Shown: positions 1-7,336, counted from the stretch's first letter. The stretch: DNA of 8,702 bases from JAAYZQ01 sp034428935 (GCA_034428935.1 DAOUHB010000176.1:1-8702), one strand, 5' to 3'. A program made the numbers and translations. Notes: generated by a model not told the origin, from the letters alone.

Positions 1-1
1 G

Positions 2-2209
2 GGCTTTGTCCAGCCCACCTTCGACCCGGTTGCCTTTGTCCAGGCCCGCGCCGGGCTGCTCTTTGACCCGAAGGCCGATCCGGTCTCGGCCAGGCTCGAC
101 GACGCCGCCGTGGTCAAAGCCGTGCGCTGGTACACCGACCTCTTTTTGACCCACGAGGTGGCGCCCTACTATGCTGCTTCGGGGGAGGGCGGCCCCGGCC
201 GGATGTTTGCCGGCGAGGGCATGCGCCTCATCTCCTCCGGGCAGGCGGGCATCTGGCTCAGCTCCGGACAGTTCCGCGTGCAGGCGGTTCGGGTCGAGGG
301 GCCGGGATCGCCCGGCCAGGAAAGCTCCGAGCAGCAGGGCGAGGCCGCGCAGCCGGCAGGCCCCGGTCCGATGGGCATGTTTGGAACAGAAGAAAGCGGT
401 GTGGCGCCCTTTCCCGTCGAGAGCCCGGGCGACCACAGCACGCCTGCCACCGTCGACGGGCTGTCCATCAGCGCCGGCACGGGCAAAGCCGACCTGGCCT
501 GGCGCTGGATCAGCTTCCTGGCCCAGCAGCCGGCGGGCCAGGGCGGACCGTTCACCGTCCTGTCCACCGGCTCTCTGCCAGCCCTGACCTCTGTTGCCGC
601 CGCCTCGGGCGCGTGGGACCGGCTGGACGCCGAGACCGCGGCGGCCATGCAGTTTGCCGCCGAACACGCCTACTTTGATACCTACGACGGCGCGGCGCAT
701 GACACCTTTCGCCAGGCGGTGCTGCAGGTCATGGAGGGCGGCGCCAGCCCGGAGCAAGCCCTGGCCGCTGCCCAGACGGCCGCGGAGGCGGTCCTGGAGG
801 AGGAGGCGGCCGCTTCCCCCACCCCCGTCGCCGGCCTGACCGTGGTCGAGACCGAGCAGCAGGCACTGGATGCGGGGGCGGTCATCATCGACTTCGGGTT
901 GAGCGCCGGGCCGGGCCCCTTCGGCCAGGAGTCCATGTCAGGCCTGGTGGAGCGGTTCCAGGCGGAGCACCCGGAGATCATCGTCGAAGTCGATTCGCCC
1001 CAGATCTTTCGCGGCCAGCTCGACCTGGCCGGCATGGCCGCCGAATACGACTGCTTCCAGGCGCCGCCCAACTTGAACGACGAGTCGCTGGCCGCTATCG
1101 TCAACGTAGAGCCCTTCCTGGCGGCCGATCCGGGCACCCGCAAGGAGGACTTTTTCCCCTCTGCCCTGGAGCAGTTTGTCTACCAGGGCCAATTGTGGGG
1201 GCTGCCGGGCAACCTCTCCATCGACCTGGTGAACTATAACCGCGCGCTCTTCGACGCCGCCGGCCTGGCCTATCCCACCAGCGAGTGGACGACCGGCGAC
1301 TTCTTGCAGATGGCCGTGGCCCTGACCCGCGGCAGCGGCGAGGACGAGCAGTACGGCTATGTCCCCATGTCCTCCGAAACGAACGACCTCATCAGCATCC
1401 TGGATCGGCTGGGGGCCAACCTGCTGGACGAGTCGCAGGACCCGCCACGCGTGGTGCTCAACACGCCCGAGGTCGTCGAGGCCTTTCGCTGGTACACCAG
1501 CCTGGTGACCGAGTACCACGTCCAGCCGGTCTTTGAGGAGTCGGACGAGCCGGGCTCCAGCATGCGCGACCGTGTGGCGCTCATCGACGAGGGCCGGGCG
1601 GGCATGTGGCTGAGCAGCGGCGGGATGAGGTCGTTCGTCGCCGGCCGCGGCGAGGTCGCGGTCGTCCGGGGCGTCATTGAGGCGCCAGGCAGCGATAACA
1701 CCTACGGCGTGGCGCCGCTGCCCGCCGGGCCCAACAGCGCCCAGGGCAGCGGCTTCCAGTCGGTGGACGGCTACTTTATCTCGGCCCAAAGCGATGCGCG
1801 CCAGGCCTGCTGGACCTGGATCAGCTACCTGACGCAGCACGCAACCTCCACGTCCGCCATGCCGGCGCGCCGCTCGGTGGCCGAGTCGGCCGGGTACCGG
1901 CAGCTCGTGGGCGAGGGACGGGCCGAGGCGTACCTGGCGAGCGTCAACAGCGGCAGCACGCCATCGTTCTACCAGCGCATCTCGGACGAGGGCAACTGGC
2001 TGGGGTTCTCTTCCCTGTGGCTGACCGACGCCTACGAGCGCGTCGTCGACGGCGAAGCGACGGTCGAAGAGGCCCTGGACAGGGCCCAGGAACTGTCCGA
2101 CAATTATCGCGATTGCATCATCGCCAACGACGCCTTCCAGGATATGCAGGCGATGAGCGCCTGTCTTTCGGAGCTGGATGGCTTGAACGCGATGCCGGGG
2201 GGGCAGTAG
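2..2209 (+). CDS. Tandem family-1 extracellular solute-binding protein, 5'-partial
   Basis: The reading frame is open from position 2 to the TAG at 2207-2209 (735 codons), so the start, and any signal peptide, lie left of the window. The protein contains two SBP_bac_1-like units. The first is represented only by its C-lobe (about 2-780). The second looks complete: it starts after a Pro/Ala-rich linker (about 805-840) with an N-lobe (FQAEHPEIIVEVD), the closed-lobe segment YQGQLWGLPGNLSIDLVNYN, and a DFLQMAVALT helix. The repeat is visible directly: AVRWYTDL, GQAGIWLSSG, GVAPFP and AWRWISFL in unit 1 match AFRWYTSL, GRAGMWLSSG, GVAPLP and CWTWISYL in unit 2. An identical 12-mer starts at 125 and 1487, giving a period of 454 codons. 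Family members bind sugars or other small solutes outside the membrane for ABC importers. The ligand is not predictable, and no sugar-type permease lies in the window. The stop is followed 64 bp later by an ABC ATPase gene, so an operon is likely. Confidence 0.85.
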   Translation, partial: GFVQPTFDPVAFVQARAGLLFDPKADPVSARLDDAAVVKAVRWYTDLFLTHEVAPYYAASGEGGPGRMFAGEGMRLISSGQAGIWLSSGQFRVQAVRVEGPGSPGQESSEQQGEAAQPAGPGPMGMFGTEESGVAPFPVESPGDHSTPATVDGLSISAGTGKADLAWRWISFLAQQPAGQGGPFTVLSTGSLPALTSVAAASGAWDRLDAETAAAMQFAAEHAYFDTYDGAAHDTFRQAVLQVMEGGASPEQALAAAQTAAEAVLEEEAAASPTPVAGLTVVETEQQALDAGAVIIDFGLSAGPGPFGQESMSGLVERFQAEHPEIIVEVDSPQIFRGQLDLAGMAAEYDCFQAPPNLNDESLAAIVNVEPFLAADPGTRKEDFFPSALEQFVYQGQLWGLPGNLSIDLVNYNRALFDAAGLAYPTSEWTTGDFLQMAVALTRGSGEDEQYGYVPMSSETNDLISILDRLGANLLDESQDPPRVVLNTPEVVEAFRWYTSLVTEYHVQPVFEESDEPGSSMRDRVALIDEGRAGMWLSSGGMRSFVAGRGEVAVVRGVIEAPGSDNTYGVAPLPAGPNSAQGSGFQSVDGYFISAQSDARQACWTWISYLTQHATSTSAMPARRSVAESAGYRQLVGEGRAEAYLASVNSGSTPSFYQRISDEGNWLGFSSLWLTDAYERVVDGEATVEEALDRAQELSDNYRDCIIANDAFQDMQAMSACLSELDGLNAMPGGQ

Positions 2210-2273
2210 TGTCTCGTCGGGAGCGGTGCCCGTGGGCCGGCCCCGGACCGAAGGAGGGGCGAGAGGGGATCTC

Positions 2274-3020
2274 GTGAGCGATCGTGGCGGTTCAGAACCC
2301 ATCCTGCGCGTTGAGGGCGTCACCCGGGTCTATCGGGTCGACTCCAGGGAGGTGCCCGCCCTCCGCGGCGTGGACCTGGCCGTGCAGCGCGGCCGGGTGG
2401 TGGCGTTGCGCGGCAGGTCCGGCTCGGGCAAGACGACACTGCTCAACTGCATCGGCGGCCTGGACCGGCCAAGCTCGGGCACCGTGTGGCTGGAGGGGCG
2501 CGACGTCACCCGCCTGTCCGACGACGACTGGGTCGCCTTGCGCCGGCACCGCATCGGGTTCGTCTTCCAGGCCCACGCGCTGCTGGCCACCTACTCGGCC
2601 CGCGAGAACGTGGACCTGATGCTCCGCCTGGCGGGCGTGAAGCGCGGCGAGCGGCAGCGGCGGGCCGAGGAGGTCCTGTCCATGATGGGCCTGGCGCGGT
2701 GGATGGAACACCGTCCCTTTGAGCTTTCCGGGGGGCAGCAGCAGCGGGTGACCATCGCCCGGGCCATCGCCCCCCGGCCGCCTCTCCTCCTGGCCGACGA
2801 GCCCACGGGCGAGCTGGACAGCGCTACCGGCCAGCAGATCATGGCCCTCTTTCGCCGCGTCGCCGACCGGGACGGCACCACCGTCCTCATCGCCACCCAC
2901 GACCTGGCCGTGGATGCCTTTGCCGACGAGGTGATCCACCTGGAAGACGGCCAGGTCGTGGAGCGGAGGGCCGGCGGCTGGGGCGCCAGGGCCGACAGCT
3001 TTTCCATACCGTCTGCATGA
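2274..3020 (+). CDS. LolD/MacB-type ABC transporter ATP-binding protein
   Basis: A 248-aa ABC ATPase, the usual length for a stand-alone LolD-like subunit. Motifs are complete: Walker A GRSGSGKTT (residues 47-55, Lys53), Q-loop FVFQ (Gln99), signature LSGGQQQR (151-158), Walker B LLLADEP with Glu176, D-loop GELD (179-182) and H-loop His209. The P-A-L-R-G-V-D-L start of the core and the T-G-E-L-D D-loop are typical of the MacB/LolD/FtsE group, which powers FtsX-like permeases for lipoprotein release, peptide or drug export, or mechanotransmission, rather than sugar import. I chose GTG 2274 because GAGGGG at 2263-2268 sits 5 nt upstream; an in-frame GTG at 2226 has no good ribosome binding site and adds a non-conserved Gly/Arg-rich tail. 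A stronger AAGGAGGGG at 2251-2259 is 14 nt away, so the exact start is uncertain. No partner permease is present; it may lie upstream of the window. The gene probably shares a transcript with the solute-binding gene. Confidence 0.9.
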   Translation: MSDRGGSEPILRVEGVTRVYRVDSREVPALRGVDLAVQRGRVVALRGRSGSGKTTLLNCIGGLDRPSSGTVWLEGRDVTRLSDDDWVALRRHRIGFVFQAHALLATYSARENVDLMLRLAGVKRGERQRRAEEVLSMMGLARWMEHRPFELSGGQQQRVTIARAIAPRPPLLLADEPTGELDSATGQQIMALFRRVADRDGTTVLIATHDLAVDAFADEVIHLEDGQVVERRAGGWGARADSFSIPSA

Positions 3021-3045
3021 CTTCTGCACATCTGTGTGCTATAAT
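3017..3045 (+). promoter_or_regulatory. Extended -10 sigma-70 promoter for the HtrA gene
   Basis: A perfect TATAAT at 3040-3045 is preceded by TGC (3037-3039), giving the extended -10 form TGnTATAAT. ATGACT at 3017-3022 matches TTGACA at four of six positions, with a 17-nt spacer. Transcription would start near 3052, about 22 nt before the GTG start at 3074. The promoter overlaps the stop codon of the ATPase gene (3018-3020), so the protease can be expressed separately from the transporter genes. The A/T-rich box stands out in a very GC-rich background. Confidence 0.7.
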
Positions 3046-3073
3046 GGGGCAAAACGAGACAGGGGTTAGCAAC

Positions 3074-4381
3074 GTGAATGGACAGAGTCTGTTTTCAAGG
3101 CAAAGCGCCCGCCTTCTGGCATTCGTCCTCCTGGGATTGGTACTGGTCAGCGGCGCCGCGTGCAGCACTTCGAGCCTGGTGTCGATGCTGCGAGAGGCAG
3201 GGGAAGGGCAGGCCACAGCCGAGCCCGTAACGACGGCGGCCCAGGAAGCCATCCAGGACCTGGCGACCGCCACCGCGCCGGTGGCGCAGGTCGAGGAAGA
3301 GCCCTCGGTCCGGAATCAGAGCGAGAGTGAGAACGCGAATGAGGCGCAGCCTTCGGTAGAGGCCGAAGCGCAGCCGGCGACCGAGACGGCCGCCCAGTCG
3401 TGGGTCGACGTCGAGGAACAACTGGTCATCGATGTCTATGCCCGGGTGAGCCCCGCGGTGGTGTGCATCACCGCCCCGCAGCGCTTCGGCGAGTGCATCG
3501 GCTCGGGCTTTGTCGTCGATGAGGAGGGCCACGTCGTCACCAACGACCACGTGGCCACCGCCGCCCAGCAGCTCCTGGTGACCCTGGCCGACGAGCGGTC
3601 GGTCCCGGCCGAGCTGGTCGGCACCGACCCCGGCAGCGACCTGGCGGTGCTCCAGATCGACGTGCCTGCCGAGGATCTGACCGTGGCCGAGCTGGGCGAA
3701 TCGGCCACCATCCAGGTCGGGCAGCGGGCAATCGCCATCGGCAACCCCTTTGGCCTGGAGCGGACCATCACCACCGGCGTGGTGAGCTCCCTGGGGCGCA
3801 CCCTCTCGCGCACCGACAGCAATTTCCAGATCGCCGAGTTGATCCAGACCGATGCGGCCGTCAACCCCGGGAACTCGGGCGGGCCGCTCCTCGATTCGGC
3901 GGGCAGGGTCATCGGCGTGAATACGGCCATCGCATCCACGACGGGCACCAACGCGGGCGTCGGCTTTGCCGTCCCCGTGGACATTGTCAAGCGGGTGGTG
4001 CCGTCCCTCATCGAGACGGGCCGCTATCAGCACCCGTGGATCGGCGTCTCCGGGCGGTCCATTTCCCCCGAGATGGTCGAGGCCGCCGATCTGCCCGTGG
4101 AAACCGGCGTGCTCGTCTTTACCGTGGAGCCGGGCAGCCCGGCGGAGAGGGCCGGCCTGCGCGGAGGCAGCCGCGAGGTCGTGGTTTCCGGGATCCCCAT
4201 GCTGGCCGGCGGTGACATCGTCGTGGCCATCGACGGGGTCCCCATCAAGCGCTTTGACGACATGGTGAACTATCTGGCCAGCCAGACCAGCGTGGGCGAC
4301 GAGGTGATCCTCACCGTGATCCGCGACGGCCAGGAGACGGAAGTGCCGGTGACCCTTCAGGAGCGTCCGGAAGGGCTGTAG
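3074..4381 (+). CDS. HtrA/DegP-family serine protease with one PDZ domain, probable lipoprotein
   Basis: This is a trypsin-fold periplasmic/extracytoplasmic protease of 435 aa. The catalytic triad is visible: His159 in VTNDHVAT, Asp189 in GSDLAVLQ and Ser268 in NPGNSGGPLL. One PDZ domain follows (about 320-432), with GVLVF near 345 and GDIVVAIDG. The N-terminus has basic residues, a hydrophobic stretch (LLAFVLLGLVLV) and SGAAC. This resembles a lipobox, but Gly at -3 is atypical, so lipid anchoring is likely rather than certain; a plain membrane anchor is the alternative. Residues about 45-115 form an Ala/Glu/Gln/Thr-rich, low-complexity linker that would hold the protease away from the membrane. 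GTG 3074 is chosen because AGGGG (3061-3065) lies 8 nt upstream and because the in-frame ATGs at 3017 and 3044 precede the predicted transcription start. HtrA proteases degrade or refold damaged envelope proteins and are often controlled by envelope-stress regulators. The two-component genes immediately downstream fit this. Confidence 0.93.
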   Translation: MNGQSLFSRQSARLLAFVLLGLVLVSGAACSTSSLVSMLREAGEGQATAEPVTTAAQEAIQDLATATAPVAQVEEEPSVRNQSESENANEAQPSVEAEAQPATETAAQSWVDVEEQLVIDVYARVSPAVVCITAPQRFGECIGSGFVVDEEGHVVTNDHVATAAQQLLVTLADERSVPAELVGTDPGSDLAVLQIDVPAEDLTVAELGESATIQVGQRAIAIGNPFGLERTITTGVVSSLGRTLSRTDSNFQIAELIQTDAAVNPGNSGGPLLDSAGRVIGVNTAIASTTGTNAGVGFAVPVDIVKRVVPSLIETGRYQHPWIGVSGRSISPEMVEAADLPVETGVLVFTVEPGSPAERAGLRGGSREVVVSGIPMLAGGDIVVAIDGVPIKRFDDMVNYLASQTSVGDEVILTVIRDGQETEVPVTLQERPEGL

Positions 4382-4424
4382 GGCCGGCTGCCGGCCGGTC
4401 CCCGAGCGGCGGGTGCCCCCCGCC
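4382..4424 (+). other. Two adjacent GC-rich hairpins after the HtrA stop codon
   Basis: GGCCGG (4382-4387) pairs with CCGGCC (4391-4396) across a 3-nt loop, and GGCGGG (4408-4413) pairs with CCCGCC (4419-4424) across a 5-nt loop. No T-run follows; an A-run (GGCAAAAG) does. They could slow transcription or protect the 3' end of the htrA message, giving partial uncoupling from the response regulator gene. In DNA this GC-rich, short palindromes are also expected by chance. Confidence 0.3.
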
Positions 4425-4457
4425 CGGGCAAAAGACACACGGCTAGAGGTGTCCGGG

Positions 4458-5174
4458 ATGGTTCAAAGGATCCTCGTCGTTGACGACGACCGCGAGATCG
4501 TGCGCCTGGTCAAGGCCTACCTGGAACGAAGCGGATACGAGGTGCTGGTGGCCTATGACGGCGAGTCGGCCTTGCACATGCTGCGGCGGGAGCGCCCCGA
4601 CCTGATGCTCCTGGATCTCATGCTCCCCGGCCGCGACGGGCTGGACGTAACCCGGGTGGTGCGCAGCGATGGCAGCCTGGCCGCGCTGCCCATCATTGTG
4701 CTCACCGCCCGGGTTGAGGACCAGGACAAGATCGTGGGGCTGGAATTGGGCGCCGACGACTATGTCACCAAGCCCTTTAACCCGGGCGAGGTGGTTGCCC
4801 GGGTGCGGGCGGTCCTGCGCCGCGTCCACGGCGAGATCGCGCAGCCCATGATGCTGCGGGCCGGGGACGTGGTCGTCGACCTGGACCGGCACCAGGTGAC
4901 GGTCGCCGGCCAGGTGGTCCACCTGACCCCCACCGAGTTTGGGCTGCTGCGCGCCCTGGCTGAAGAGGCGGGCCGCCCGCTGACCCGCCTGGAGATGATC
5001 GAGAAGGGGCTGGGCTACAACTACGAAGGGCTGGAGCGGACGGTGGATAGCCACGTCCGCAACCTGCGGCGCAAGCTGGACGAGGCGAGCGGCCCGGCGC
5101 AGCGCATCGAGACGGTCTTTGGCATTGGCTACCGCCTGGCTGCCCCCGAGGAGGAGGCTTTGAACCGGCGATGA
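4458..5174 (+). CDS. OmpR/PhoB-family response regulator
   Basis: A 238-aa DNA-binding response regulator of normal length. The receiver domain (about 3-118) has the acidic pocket in VVDDD (residues 9-11), phospho-acceptor Asp53 in LLDLMLPG, the switch Thr83 in VLTAR and Lys105 in YVTKPF. A winged-helix output domain (about 135-232) carries the family hallmarks LTPTEFGLL, RTVDSHVRNLRRKL and GIGYRLA. The start ATG 4458 gives the classical MVQRILVVDDD beginning and has AGAGGTG (4445-4451) 6 nt upstream; in-frame GTGs at 4413 and 4449 would only add an unconserved tail. Its stop overlaps the kinase start (ATGA, 5171-5174), so the two are translationally coupled and are cognate partners. The preceding HtrA gene suggests an envelope-stress role like CpxR/BaeR. 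That role is inferred from position and not from any operator seen. Confidence 0.95.
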   Translation: MVQRILVVDDDREIVRLVKAYLERSGYEVLVAYDGESALHMLRRERPDLMLLDLMLPGRDGLDVTRVVRSDGSLAALPIIVLTARVEDQDKIVGLELGADDYVTKPFNPGEVVARVRAVLRRVHGEIAQPMMLRAGDVVVDLDRHQVTVAGQVVHLTPTEFGLLRALAEEAGRPLTRLEMIEKGLGYNYEGLERTVDSHVRNLRRKLDEASGPAQRIETVFGIGYRLAAPEEEALNRR

Positions 5175-6637
5175 ACCGGCTGCGCGTGCAACTGGTCCTG
5201 GCCTTTAGCCTGGTGGACATCATCGCCGTGGGCGCCATTGCCACCCTCGTCCTGCGCACCACCGACACCCAGTTCCGCCGCTACATCACCCACAGCGACA
5301 TGCAGGCCTCGGGCAGCGGGCTGCAGCAGTTGATCACCTATTATGACTCTACGGGCAGTTGGGACGGGATCGAGCGCATCCTCGATCGCGCAACCTTTGT
5401 CGGCCAGTTGCCGCCCGAAGTCCCGGGGTTCACCTCCTCCCCCTACCCTTACCCCTATTCCTATCCCAGGCTTGGCCGCAGTTTCGCCGCTGCGCCCGGC
5501 GCGGTGGACGTCATCCTGGCGGACAAGAGGGGCCGCGTAGTGTACGACAGCACCGGCGAGGCAACGGGCGACAGGCTCCCCAGCGCCGACCGGTCGCAGG
5601 CGCTGCCCATTGCCCGCGACGATGGCGAGGTCATCGGCTACCTGCTTCTCTCGCTGCCCGGCGGCGACGACCGGCTGGGCGAGCTTGAGCTGCGCTACCT
5701 GGACCGGATGCGGAACATCCTCTTTACGGGCGCTGCCCTGGCCGTGGGCGTGGCGTTGATCATGGGCTTTGTCCTGAGCCGCAGCCTCACCGCACCCTTG
5801 CAGCGGCTGGCCGCCGCCGCAAGGGCCGTGGCCACCGGCGACCTGGGCCAGCGCGTGCGCGTCGAGGGCAGCGAGGAGATGGTCGAGGTGGCGCGCGCCT
5901 TTAACGACATGACCCTCGCCCTGGGCGAGTCGGAGCGGCAGCGCCGGAACATGGTGGCCGACGTGGCCCACGAGCTGCGCTCGCCCCTCACCGTCCTCCA
6001 GGGCAACTTGAGGGCCATGTTGGACGGCGTCTACGACCTGGACGTCGCCGAGATCTCGAGCCTGTACGACGAGACGCGCCTCCTGTCGCGCCTGGTGGAC
6101 GACCTGCGGGACCTGGCCCTGGCCGATGCGGGCCAACTGCGCCTGGCCCTGCGCCCGGTGGATCTCGGCTCCCTCATCCGGAATGCCACCGACACCCTGG
6201 CCTCGGCCGCTGAAGGCCAGGGCGTGACCCTCACGGACCGCCTGGACGGCGACTTGCCCCCCGTCCAGGCCGACGCCGACCGCCTATCCCAGGTGTTGCG
6301 CAACCTGCTGATCAATGCCCTGCGCCACACCCCCTCCGGGGGCTCGGTGACGGTGACCGCGGCCCGCAACGGCGGCGGCGGCGTAGAAGTTGCCGTCAGC
6401 GACACGGGGGAGGGGATCGCCCCCGAAGACCTGGGCCGCGTCTTTGAGCGGTTCTGGAGATCCGACCCGGCCCGCACGCGCACCGGCGGCCTCGGTCGGA
6501 TGGGCAGCACCGGGCTGGGGTTGAGCGTGGCCCAGAGCCTGGTCGAAGCCCACGGCGGGCGCATCTGGGTCGAGAGTGTGCCCGGGCGAGGCAGCACCTT
6601 CCGTTTCACAGTCCCCGCTGCGCCGGCGGCACCCTGA
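5171..6637 (+). CDS. Membrane sensor histidine kinase (HAMP-HisKA-HATPase)
   Basis: A 488-aa two-component sensor kinase. Order: TM1 (about 7-28), extracytoplasmic sensor region (about 29-180), TM2 (about 181-203), HAMP (about 204-258), HisKA with phospho-acceptor His267 in DVAHELRSPLTVL, then the HATPase domain with N-box LRNLLINALRHTPSGG (from residue 376), G1 DTGEGIAPED (from 411), F-box VFERFW and G2 GSTGLGLS (445-452). All catalytic motifs are intact. The sensor region contains a Pro-Tyr run (PYPYPYSYP, near residues 92-101) and ends in a beta-strand-like segment (VVYDSTGEAT, GYLLLSL), suggesting a PAS/Cache-like fold that I cannot assign further. The ATG overlaps the regulator stop; GAGGAGG at 5151-5157 is 13 nt upstream, rather far, so coupling from the upstream gene probably matters. 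It phosphorylates the adjacent regulator; the signal is unknown, and envelope damage is a guess from the HtrA neighbour. Confidence 0.94.
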   Translation: MNRLRVQLVLAFSLVDIIAVGAIATLVLRTTDTQFRRYITHSDMQASGSGLQQLITYYDSTGSWDGIERILDRATFVGQLPPEVPGFTSSPYPYPYSYPRLGRSFAAAPGAVDVILADKRGRVVYDSTGEATGDRLPSADRSQALPIARDDGEVIGYLLLSLPGGDDRLGELELRYLDRMRNILFTGAALAVGVALIMGFVLSRSLTAPLQRLAAAARAVATGDLGQRVRVEGSEEMVEVARAFNDMTLALGESERQRRNMVADVAHELRSPLTVLQGNLRAMLDGVYDLDVAEISSLYDETRLLSRLVDDLRDLALADAGQLRLALRPVDLGSLIRNATDTLASAAEGQGVTLTDRLDGDLPPVQADADRLSQVLRNLLINALRHTPSGGSVTVTAARNGGGGVEVAVSDTGEGIAPEDLGRVFERFWRSDPARTRTGGLGRMGSTGLGLSVAQSLVEAHGGRIWVESVPGRGSTFRFTVPAAPAAP

Positions 6638-6690
6638 GCCCCCGGCCCCCCGGCCTGGCAGCCGCCCTCTCGTCCCCGGGAATCCCATCT

Positions 6691-6720
6691 TTGGTTCCGG
6701 GGCCCGACCGATGATATAAT
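6691..6720 (+). promoter_or_regulatory. Sigma-70-like promoter upstream of the truncated dehydrogenase gene
   Basis: Perfect TATAAT at 6715-6720, with TTGGTT at 6691-6696 as a weak -35 (the first three bases match TTGACA) and an 18-nt spacer. Transcription would start near 6727, giving a leader of about 85 nt before the ATG at 6812. It lies in the 174-bp gap after the kinase gene, so the dehydrogenase fragment is likely its own transcription unit. The rest of the gap holds GC-rich inverted repeats but no clear terminator with a T-run for the kinase operon. Confidence 0.6.
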
Positions 6721-6724
6721 GGGC

Positions 6725-6745
6725 CTGCCGGTGACGGCAGCCGTC
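6725..6745 (+). promoter_or_regulatory. Two mutually exclusive hairpins at the start of the leader RNA
   Basis: CTGCCG (6725-6730) pairs with CGGCAG (6735-6740) around a GTGA loop. The overlapping GACGG (6733-6737) pairs with CCGTC (6741-6745) around CAG. Only one can form at a time. They sit at the predicted 5' end of the dehydrogenase transcript, where a stem can shield RNA from decay. No ligand-binding fold is recognisable, and short GC-rich stems arise easily by chance here. Confidence 0.25.
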
Positions 6746-6811
6746 TGCGTCGACGCGAGGCAAGGGCATTCGCCGCTCTTCTTTCCCTGCAGCATCCCAC
6801 AGGAGAGAATT

Positions 6812-7312
6812 ATGGCCAAGCAAATTGTCGACGTGAACGTTACGGGCATTCCCAGCGTCGTCACCGCCAGGGCGCCGGGCGTGGAGACCCTGACCAACGA
6901 CGAGCTGCTCGCCGCGCCGGTGTCGGTCCTCATCCCCGCCGCCCTGCAGCAGCAGGTGCGCGCCGACAACGTGGCCGGCGTGCAGGCCGGCATCATCGTC
7001 GAGGGCGCCAACAGCCCCGTCACCCCCGAGGCCGACCGCATCCTGCAAGACCGGGGGGTCGTGATCGTGCCCGACATCCTGGCCAATGCCGGGGGCGTCG
7101 TGGTCAGCTACCTGGAATGGGTCCAGGACCTGCAGAGCTTCTATTGGGACGAGGATCAGATCAACCAGAAGCTGGAGACGATCCTGGTCCGCGCCCTGAA
7201 CGCCGTGTGGACCGTCGGGGAGCGCGAGGGGGTGCCGCTCCGCCAGGCCGCCTACATGCTCGCCGTGCGCCGCGTGGCGGACGCCATCCAGATGCGGGGG
7301 ATCTTTCCATGA
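6812..7312 (+). CDS. C-terminal fragment of a Glu/Leu/Phe/Val dehydrogenase (N-terminally truncated)
   Basis: The 166-aa product matches the last two-fifths of amino-acid dehydrogenases of the GdhA family (full length usually about 410-430 aa), which interconvert glutamate and 2-oxoglutarate plus ammonia, or branched-chain equivalents. Recognisable blocks: NDELLAAPVSVLIPAAL (29-45), IIVEGANSPVTPEAD (61-75; the family usually has Gly where Ser68 is), VPDILANAGGVVVSYLEW (86-103, with conserved Ser99) and RQAAYMLAVRRVADA near the end. Missing are the whole substrate domain with its catalytic Lys and Asp, and the Gly-rich dinucleotide motif, so the product should not be catalytic. The start is nevertheless well formed: AGGAG at 6801-6805 is 6 nt before the ATG, and a promoter lies upstream. 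The first 22-25 residues are not clearly dehydrogenase-like. An internal deletion, an assembly join, or a retained regulatory remnant could each explain it. Frame and stop are intact, so I list it as a CDS rather than a certain pseudogene. Confidence 0.8.
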   Translation: MAKQIVDVNVTGIPSVVTARAPGVETLTNDELLAAPVSVLIPAALQQQVRADNVAGVQAGIIVEGANSPVTPEADRILQDRGVVIVPDILANAGGVVVSYLEWVQDLQSFYWDEDQINQKLETILVRALNAVWTVGEREGVPLRQAAYMLAVRRVADAIQMRGIFP

Positions 7313-7336
7313 TGGGCTGCACTGGATGAACCGGAT

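Noticed and set aside
938..2323. Long minus-strand open frame (461 codons) opposite the solute-binding gene
   Set aside because: It shows no recognisable domain, is rich in Arg/Gly/His/Ala as expected for antisense of GC-rich coding DNA, and overlaps a well-supported gene with internal repeats.
4382..4424. Intrinsic terminator after HtrA
   Set aside because: The hairpins are short and no T-run follows. I kept them only as a low-confidence structural note.
3095..4438. Long minus-strand open frame (447 codons) opposite HtrA
   Set aside because: The opposite strand has an intact catalytic triad and PDZ domain. The antisense product is low-complexity His/Gly/Asp/Arg and has no family motif.
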